The notes under the pieces were generated by a model, which saw only the letters and a list, made by a program, of their open reading frames with translations, was not told the DNA's origin and did no database searches. Below, piece by piece: positions 9,043 through 13,315 of a stretch of DNA of 13,315 nt. Source of the DNA: Spongiibacteraceae bacterium UBA5047 (GTDB lineage Bacteria > Pseudomonadota > Gammaproteobacteria > Pseudomonadales > Spongiibacteraceae); assembly GCA_002415025.1 (NCBI GenBank), contig DIBR01000011.1:24989-38303 (forward strand). The letters are read 5' to 3'. The stretch's first letter is position 1. Each line of letters begins with the position of its first letter. A program made the translations under genes and the position numbers.

Positions 9043-9804
9043 TCATGCGGTCAACTCCCGTACAGAGGCCTGCACCCACAAAGCCAATGCCTTATAGTCA
9101 CTGCAGGCCTGACTTAGCGGGGCATGGTCCAGTACATTGGTCAAGTGGGCTGCTGCTTCGGGAATGGCGGAATCGCTGTTTATCGTCAGCGGAGCCACCT
9201 GAAATTCCTGCCGCAATACCACTGCAAGATCACTACTAAGCTCCCGCTCCGGATGTTGCGCATTCAGGAGTACCGTCGCGTCAGAGACTGCACTTGCCCA
9301 CTGCGGATGCGTCACCAGCAAGCTATAGCTTCTCGGTTCGGGGCAAACGACAACAATAGACAATTGCGCTATCGCTTTAAATGCCGCTATCACGGCCTGG
9401 TAGGCAGGCGAAGCCGTTTGCACGGCGGGGGCGTCTACAACTATCCAGTCGAGAGCCGGCGAGAATGGCTGTTGGAGTTGTGCCAGCAGGGTAGGCAGCA
9501 AGGACGACACTTGCGCATCAAACTGAACGCTTTCATCTATATCCAGCAGACCAAACGGCGACACCCTGCACCCGCTTGCGCTCTCATAAACCGCCTCAAA
9601 CCAGTTTTCATTACGAATCAGGCGGCGCGCCCAGCCGTCTCGCTCCAGAGGGTCGAGACCAGCGTGCAATCGCAGGCCGTTGCTGTGGTTCAGATCAAAT
9701 GCCAGGCAGTTCTGCCCCAGCGCTTGCAATGCCGCAGCGAGGTTCGCAGCAACCGTCGTGCCTCCGGAGCCTCCACACACCCCCTGTATATACACTATGG
9801 GCAC
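9043..9804 (-). CDS. bcsQ: BcsQ, MinD/ParA-like ATPase of the cellulose secretion complex
   Basis: A 253-residue cytosolic SIMIBI-class NTPase of the YhjQ/BcsQ family. With BcsR it forms a complex that binds the BcsA side of the secretion machine and is essential for cellulose secretion in enterobacteria. The N-terminus MPIVYIQGVCGGSGGTT lines up with E. coli MAVLGLQGVRGG in spacing, which fixes the GTG start at 9804. The P-loop is at 8-17; it keeps the glycines and the two threonines but lacks the lysines of the usual KGGxGKTT motif. A switch-like FDLN is at 36-39 and a Walker B-like DWIVVDAP at 119-126. The GTG directly abuts the bcsR stop (TAAGTG), with GGAG nine nt upstream inside bcsR. 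The stop is two to fourteen nt before bcsA, depending on its start. The frame is intact, unlike the known nonsense allele early in bcsQ of E. coli K-12. Confidence 0.93.
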   Translation of the reverse strand: MPIVYIQGVCGGSGGTTVAANLAAALQALGQNCLAFDLNHSNGLRLHAGLDPLERDGWARRLIRNENWFEAVYESASGCRVSPFGLLDIDESVQFDAQVSSLLPTLLAQLQQPFSPALDWIVVDAPAVQTASPAYQAVIAAFKAIAQLSIVVVCPEPRSYSLLVTHPQWASAVSDATVLLNAQHPERELSSDLAVVLRQEFQVAPLTINSDSAIPEAAAHLTNVLDHAPLSQACSDYKALALWVQASVRELTA

Positions 9805-9981
9805 TTAGCTTTGCTCCACCCGTCCGGCATTCTCCAGTGAAGGCGCATGAATCGTTCTCAGAAGCGGCCATTTTTTGACCACCTCCCGGTATTTCAGCTC
9901 TACTGCCACTTCCTGATAGGAAAGATCGCTACGCCCGAAAGCACGGTAAACCGCACGAACATCCTGACTGAGTTCAGTCAT
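9805..9981 (-). CDS. bcsR: BcsR, small regulatory partner of BcsQ
   Basis: A 58-residue protein, short enough to be missed by length cut-offs. It reads MTELSQDVRAVYRAFGR and continues to SYQEVAVELKYREVVKKWPLL. It resembles E. coli BcsR (62 residues; DIVALKQAF... and ...LAAALKRWPLL) in the N-terminal helix and in the KKWPLL block at residues 36-41. In the family, BcsR binds and stabilises BcsQ and is needed for full cellulose production, acting in the cytosol next to BcsA. The start is ATG at 9981, with a G-rich stretch (TGGGGG) nine nt upstream; in-frame codons upstream reach a TAA with no other start. The stop TAA at 9805-9807 abuts the bcsQ GTG. As the first gene of the operon it sits directly after the 184-nt divergent promoter region. 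No membrane segment is seen. Confidence 0.88.
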   Translation of the reverse strand: MTELSQDVRAVYRAFGRSDLSYQEVAVELKYREVVKKWPLLRTIHAPSLENAGRVEQS

Positions 9982-10043
9982 TTCAACATACCCCCACTCT
10001 TGCGCGTGTTATTCAAACGTAGTTCCACGGTTCAGCGAGCGCC

Positions 10044-10052
10044 AGTATAGCA
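10044..10052 (-). promoter_or_regulatory. Extended -10 promoter element for bcsRQABZC
   Basis: On the minus strand this reads TGCTATACT, that is TG-N followed by TATACT, close to the sigma-70 extended -10 consensus. No good -35 hexamer stands 16-18 nt upstream, which is usual for extended -10 promoters. Transcription would begin near 10037, giving a leader of about 56 nt before the bcsR ATG. This is inferred from sequence only. Confidence 0.45.
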
Positions 10053-10085
10053 TCGCTGTCGAGACACCACCGCACCGGAAAATAC

Positions 10086-10125
10086 TTATGCGATAACTGC
10101 CAATTACCTGATATTTATACGATAA
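10086..10125. repeat. Paired TTAT-N3-ATAA boxes (candidate operator)
   Basis: TTATGCGATAA (10086-10096) and TTATACGATAA (10115-10125) are 11-bp direct repeats with one mismatch, 29 bp start to start. Each is also an inverted repeat (TTAT, three bases, ATAA). A related inverted TATCGTA occurs at 10147-10153. Such a cluster between divergent promoters looks like a dimer-binding site for a transcription factor, but I cannot name the regulator. Confidence 0.4.
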
Positions 10126-10138
10126 TGGACCTCGATTT

Positions 10139-10150
10139 GATACCGGTATC
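10139..10150. promoter_or_regulatory. 12-bp perfect palindrome upstream of bcsE
   Basis: GATACCGGTATC is a perfect palindrome ending 15 nt before the bcsE ATG. It partly overlaps the third TATCGTA element. In this position it could be a repressor operator for bcsEFG or affect translation initiation. No known box is recognised with confidence. Confidence 0.4.
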
Positions 10151-10165
10151 GTACTAAACTGCCTC

Positions 10166-11791
10166 ATGACCGACAGCTCTGCAGCGCCGAAAGCCATAAG
10201 CTCCATGAGCCCCGGAGAAATCTATCTCTGCGTCGTTCCGTCGCTATCCGATACCGGCGCGCCGTTATCTTGTGTCTGCAGCAACTATCCTGACACCGTT
10301 GTTATCGCACAACTGCCACAGCAGAACTATTTCGCCACCCAAACGCCCGAGCTGCAGACCCAGCTCCACAAGGTACTGACGCGTCAGTGCCAGGCCGTTT
10401 GGTTCTGGCAGGAAAAAAAACCTGATAAACCCCGAAATTTCTTTGCTCTGCTGCGAGACGCCCAACGCACTCACCCGAAACGCGGATCACTCGTGCTGAT
10501 CATCGTCGAAGAAGCCGCGATCGGCGCGCCCTCCTTCAATAAACTCCAGTCTCATCTCGAGCGATGGCGACAATGGGCAGCCACACGTCAACTGCGGGTA
10601 CTCTTTCTTGTTACCGGCCAGCACAGCGAACTCCGCCCCTTGCTGATGCGCAGCCATAATGTTGTCGCCGGCCTGTCATCGCTGCACGTCCTTGGCAGTG
10701 CCAGCTGGAGTTACCACCTGCACTACTGGCGCAACAGTCTGGGGGTAATGGCAGACCACGAATACCTGATAGAACTCGAAAACGGGAACAAACTGGCATT
10801 CACGCCGGTGAGTCATTCCGAACAGGGTGAGGCACGCGAAGACCGGCCACATACGGGGGCCGATGACGATAGCATCTATGTTTGTGCCGCAGCACTCACC
10901 GGAAAGGATCAGGACGCTCTTAAAAAGGACTTTACGCTGGTGGCCAGCGACAACCACGCCCTGATGCAGAGCCTGGACAACGTGCACACCGCTACCGTGA
11001 TATTCTCCTGCAGCACAGCCCACGAAATACGCGAACTTGGCCTATACTGCTACCAGTTGCGGCAACAATTCGGTGCCGGGCTCAAGATACTGATTCGGGA
11101 GGTCAGCCAGTGCCTGCGTTACACCGACGAGCAGTTGTTATTGAAATCAGGAGCTAGTTTGATCCTGCCTCACGCGTTAAACCACTCCATGATGATGACG
11201 CAGGTAGCCGCGCTAAAAGGCCAATGGTTTTATCGTGCATTGCCTCCCCGTCTTGGCGATCTCCTGACCAATTGGGATAGCATTGCGCTGCAGGGTTACT
11301 ACGAACCGGGAGAATTTTCCCGCCATGCCCGCCGTATTTTCACCCTTTCTCGCAAAGAAAACACTGACAGTGTGCTTGTCGCTCTTACGCCATCATTTCG
11401 AATACCGGCACAGCACTGCCTTACCTTGTGCGATATTCGCCGCGATGGCGATTTGATTACACTTGCCGCCAATAAACTCTACATACTTTTTCGCGCCTGT
11501 CGCCCGGTAGATGCAAAGGCTGCGCTGGAAAAATGCTTCAGTCTCCCCCCCGAGGAAATTTTTGACGTACATGAGGTTATCCACGAAACTGGCACCATAG
11601 ATAATACTCTCAGTCAAATCGCCGAACTTCACAGCGAGATAGATACCGCTACCGGGCAGGATCTGCTCCGGCACTCACCGGCGCGCTCGGGCAATGCGCA
11701 GAGCCAGCAGGCGTCCGAATCCGGTGGTGAGATTGTCCTCGCTACCCGAAAGCCGCTCGCCCTGGCTTCAGGGGATCAAGATGAATATTGA
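10166..11791 (+). CDS. bcsE: BcsE, c-di-GMP-binding cellulose biosynthesis regulator (GIL domain)
   Basis: BcsE is a cytosolic protein that binds c-di-GMP through its GIL (GGDEF I-site-like) domain. It docks on the BcsRQ-BcsA complex and BcsF and is needed for maximal cellulose synthesis. The 541-residue product is near the E. coli length (523). The N-terminal half (about 15-220) fits the degenerate receiver/NTPase-like region. The block ILIREVSQCLRYTDEQLLL (309-326) matches the conserved REC*/GIL stretch of E. coli (LVRE...LRATDERLLL). The I-site motif RxGD is present as RDGD at 426-429, in the same setting (LTLC...RxGD...) as E. coli RTGD. The C-terminal 50 residues look disordered. The ATG at 10166 is the most upstream start, since an in-frame TGA lies in the leader with no alternative codon after it. 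It lacks a clear ribosome binding site; Met14 (10205) is a weaker alternative. The 3' end overlaps bcsF by 11 nt. Confidence 0.92.
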   Translation: MTDSSAAPKAISSMSPGEIYLCVVPSLSDTGAPLSCVCSNYPDTVVIAQLPQQNYFATQTPELQTQLHKVLTRQCQAVWFWQEKKPDKPRNFFALLRDAQRTHPKRGSLVLIIVEEAAIGAPSFNKLQSHLERWRQWAATRQLRVLFLVTGQHSELRPLLMRSHNVVAGLSSLHVLGSASWSYHLHYWRNSLGVMADHEYLIELENGNKLAFTPVSHSEQGEAREDRPHTGADDDSIYVCAAALTGKDQDALKKDFTLVASDNHALMQSLDNVHTATVIFSCSTAHEIRELGLYCYQLRQQFGAGLKILIREVSQCLRYTDEQLLLKSGASLILPHALNHSMMMTQVAALKGQWFYRALPPRLGDLLTNWDSIALQGYYEPGEFSRHARRIFTLSRKENTDSVLVALTPSFRIPAQHCLTLCDIRRDGDLITLAANKLYILFRACRPVDAKAALEKCFSLPPEEIFDVHEVIHETGTIDNTLSQIAELHSEIDTATGQDLLRHSPARSGNAQSQQASESGGEIVLATRKPLALASGDQDEY

Positions 11792-11948
11792 AAACTTTAT
11801 ACTAACCACCACACTCAGCCTTATCGCCGGGCTCGTGCTGGGTTATTTCGGAAAGTCGATTATCACCAACCTGAGCGCCATCGTCGGCTGGATATATAAT
11901 ACTCCTCGCCGTCTTGTTCCCTACAAAAAGAATGCTGATTCGGAATAA
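11781..11948 (+). CDS. bcsF: BcsF, small membrane anchor for BcsE
   Basis: A 55-residue single-pass inner-membrane peptide. In enterobacteria BcsF recruits BcsE to the membrane. Residues 5-22 (NFILTTTLSLIAGLVLGY) form one hydrophobic helix. The cytosolic tail IYNTPRRLVPYKK recalls the E. coli BcsF tail with its FAKPRYVKP block. The ATG at 11781 has GGGGA six nt upstream, inside bcsE. The open frame extends back to 11694, but that part only shadows the end of bcsE. The gene sits between bcsE (11-nt overlap) and bcsG (11-nt gap), the standard position. Size, topology, tail motif and context all agree. Confidence 0.88.
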   Translation: MNIENFILTTTLSLIAGLVLGYFGKSIITNLSAIVGWIYNTPRRLVPYKKNADSE

Positions 11949-11959
11949 ATCCAGGTTCT

Positions 11960-13315
11960 ATGACTACAGCTGACGCACAAGCACACAAACCGCCAGCCGC
12001 CCACCCGGGGCTGGGCTGGTGGAACCTGTATTTTATCCTGAAGGTGATGCTGTACTTTCTCGGGCGCATCGACTTTCACGCGCTGGAAAATATCAGCTTT
12101 GCCGGCTTGTTACTCATTCCACTGCGCAACCGGTTCCTGATAGTTGCACGGCAAATAATTGCAGTGCCGCTCGGTATCTGGCTGTTTCACTACGACTCAT
12201 TTCTGCCGCCACTTGATCGCCTTTTCGCCCAGCTCGACCAGCTGCTGGCCTTCGAACCGGCCTACCTCCTGGAATTATTGCTGCGCTTTGTACCCGGAAA
12301 TGCACTGCTCGCTCTCGGGCTGGTAACAGTAGCCTACTATTTTGCAGCCAAACTTTTCCGCGTCAGTGTGATTGTCGTACTGGCCCTGTTTGCCACGGGC
12401 TTTCAAACTGTCGAAAACAGTTTTCCGGTTGCTGCAATCGCCCAGGGAACGAGTCAGAACGCCGCCTTGGCCACCGCCACAGACACCGGCAACGACAGAA
12501 ACCTGAACAACTATTTAAATGAATTTTTTGCGAACGAACGCAGCCGCCAGGTTCCCCTGCAACGAAGCCCTGACACCAACAACCGCTTTGATATATTGTT
12601 TCTCAGCGTATGCTCACTTGCATGGGATGACATGGAAATAACGGGGGTGACAGGCCACCCGTTGATGCAACAGTTTGATATTATATTCGACCAGTTTAAC
12701 GCCGCTACCTCCTACAGCGGCCCGGCCCTGCTCCGCCTGAGCAGAGCAAGCTGCGGCCAGCCCTCACACAAAGCGCTCTATGAATCTACCGCCCCCGAAT
12801 GCCGGTTATTCGAAAACCTGGCACGCCTCGGGTATCAGGAAGCGCTCCTGATGAACCACGATGGCGTGTTCAACAGCCTGCTGGAACGAACCCGACAATT
12901 CAGCGGAATCGATGCACCTCTCTTTCCCCAGGACGGCCTCGAGGTCACCCAAAAGGCATTTGCCGGGTCGCCGGTATACAGCGACCTTGAGCTACTGAGC
13001 CGCTGGTGGAGTGCACGATTGCAGGAACAGGGCAAACCTGTTGTAGCGTTGTATAACTCGGCTACATTGCATGATGGCAACCGTATTCTTCACCACAAGC
13101 CCGTATTCGGCGTAGAAAGCTACAGGCTGCGCATCAACACCCTCTTTGATGAACTGAATCAATTCATCAAACAACTGCAAAAATCCGATAGAAATATTGT
13201 CGTTGTGCTTATTCCGGAACATGGCGGCGGCCTACGCGGCGACAAAATGCAGATTTCGGGAATGCGGGAAATACCCTCACCCTCCATTACCCACATCCCC
13301 GTTGCCGTAAAACTT
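11960..13315 (+). CDS. bcsG: BcsG, cellulose phosphoethanolamine transferase (3' end missing)
   Basis: An inner-membrane zinc enzyme of the alkaline phosphatase superfamily that transfers phosphoethanolamine from phosphatidylethanolamine to glucose O6 of nascent cellulose. The frame is open for 452 codons and runs off the right edge; E. coli BcsG has 559 residues, so roughly 100 are missing. About five membrane helices are predictable between residues 19 and 150. The periplasmic catalytic domain begins near 209. The active-site set is present: Cys218 in SVCSLAWDD, nucleophile Ser253 in ATSYSGPALLRL, and zinc ligands Glu420-His421 in IPEHGGG. These match C243, S278, E442 and H443 of E. coli; the Cys-to-Ser spacing (35) is identical. 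YNSATLHDGN (365-374) matches the YNTLPLHDGN block. The ATG at 11960 follows bcsF by 11 nt with a short CCAGG site. The modification is likely active in this organism. Confidence 0.95.
   Translation, partial: MTTADAQAHKPPAAHPGLGWWNLYFILKVMLYFLGRIDFHALENISFAGLLLIPLRNRFLIVARQIIAVPLGIWLFHYDSFLPPLDRLFAQLDQLLAFEPAYLLELLLRFVPGNALLALGLVTVAYYFAAKLFRVSVIVVLALFATGFQTVENSFPVAAIAQGTSQNAALATATDTGNDRNLNNYLNEFFANERSRQVPLQRSPDTNNRFDILFLSVCSLAWDDMEITGVTGHPLMQQFDIIFDQFNAATSYSGPALLRLSRASCGQPSHKALYESTAPECRLFENLARLGYQEALLMNHDGVFNSLLERTRQFSGIDAPLFPQDGLEVTQKAFAGSPVYSDLELLSRWWSARLQEQGKPVVALYNSATLHDGNRILHHKPVFGVESYRLRINTLFDELNQFIKQLQKSDRNIVVVLIPEHGGGLRGDKMQISGMREIPSPSITHIPVAVKL

Larger units (their letters stand above)
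9982..10165. promoter_or_regulatory. Divergent promoter region between bcsR and bcsE
   Basis: This 184-nt AT-rich stretch is the only long non-coding segment. It separates the divergent bcsRQABZC and bcsEFG arms and must contain at least two promoters. Toward bcsR there is a good extended -10 element (10044-10052). Toward bcsE the best I can offer is GATAAT at 10121-10126, without a convincing -35, which would give a leader of about 33 nt. Two TTAT-N3-ATAA boxes and one palindrome lie in the bcsE-proximal half. I see no sign of a GEMM-type c-di-GMP riboswitch or an intrinsic terminator. Confidence 0.7.

Noticed and set aside
9124..9840. 238-codon plus-strand frame
   Set aside because: It is antisense to bcsQ and the end of bcsR, both supported by homology; no independent support.
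10137..10160. TTGATA (-35) with TAAACT (-10) as the bcsE promoter
   Set aside because: The spacing is only 12 nt and the transcript would start at or after the bcsE ATG.
9982..10165. c-di-GMP riboswitch or small RNA in the divergent region
   Set aside because: I found no GEMM-like conserved bases, long stem or terminator; the region fits two promoters with binding sites.
11694..11780. Upstream extension of bcsF
   Set aside because: It overlaps the end of bcsE in another frame; the ATG at 11781 has a good ribosome binding site and gives the right size and membrane helix.

Overview
The window is one complete-looking bacterial cellulose synthesis (bcs) locus of the Escherichia coli/Salmonella type (bcsRQABZC plus divergent bcsEFG), cut at both ends. 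BcsA, BcsB, BcsZ, BcsQ, BcsE, BcsF and BcsG resemble the gammaproteobacterial proteins throughout. This arrangement, with BcsE, BcsF, BcsG and BcsR all present, points to a gammaproteobacterium. The divergence from E. coli, as I remember those sequences, suggests a non-enteric (possibly marine or environmental) lineage. That placement is inference; no rRNA or tRNA is present to confirm it.

Minus strand, in transcription order: bcsR (9981-9805), bcsQ (9804-9043), bcsA (9029-6399), bcsB (6380-4146), bcsZ (4149-3040) and bcsC (3049 to beyond position 1). Junctions are abutting, overlapping or at most 18 nt apart, so this is surely one operon with translational coupling. bcsR is only 58 codons and easily missed. 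A 16-bp perfect palindrome lies at the end of bcsA, just before the bcsB ribosome binding site. Plus strand: bcsE (10166-11791), bcsF (11781-11948) and bcsG (11960 to beyond 13315), also overlapping or closely spaced. The two arms are separated by a 184-nt AT-rich region (9982-10165) that must carry both promoters. It holds an extended -10 element facing bcsR, two TTAT-N3-ATAA boxes and a 12-bp palindrome next to the bcsE start.

How they work together (family knowledge): BcsA polymerises UDP-glucose and extrudes the chain when c-di-GMP binds its PilZ domain. BcsB is its periplasmic partner, BcsC the TPR scaffold and outer-membrane exit, and BcsZ a periplasmic endoglucanase that trims chains. 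BcsR and BcsQ are cytosolic assembly and polarity factors. BcsE adds a second c-di-GMP sensor and is held at the membrane by BcsF. BcsG decorates the cellulose with phosphoethanolamine. All catalytic and c-di-GMP-binding motifs I could look for are intact, so the locus looks functional and should make phosphoethanolamine-modified cellulose under c-di-GMP control.

I see no mobile element, CRISPR array, RNA gene, frameshift or unknown cargo gene. Apart from the 184-nt divergent region the window is coding nearly from end to end. I found no new system; the points worth a second look are regulatory elements and a few unusual protein details.
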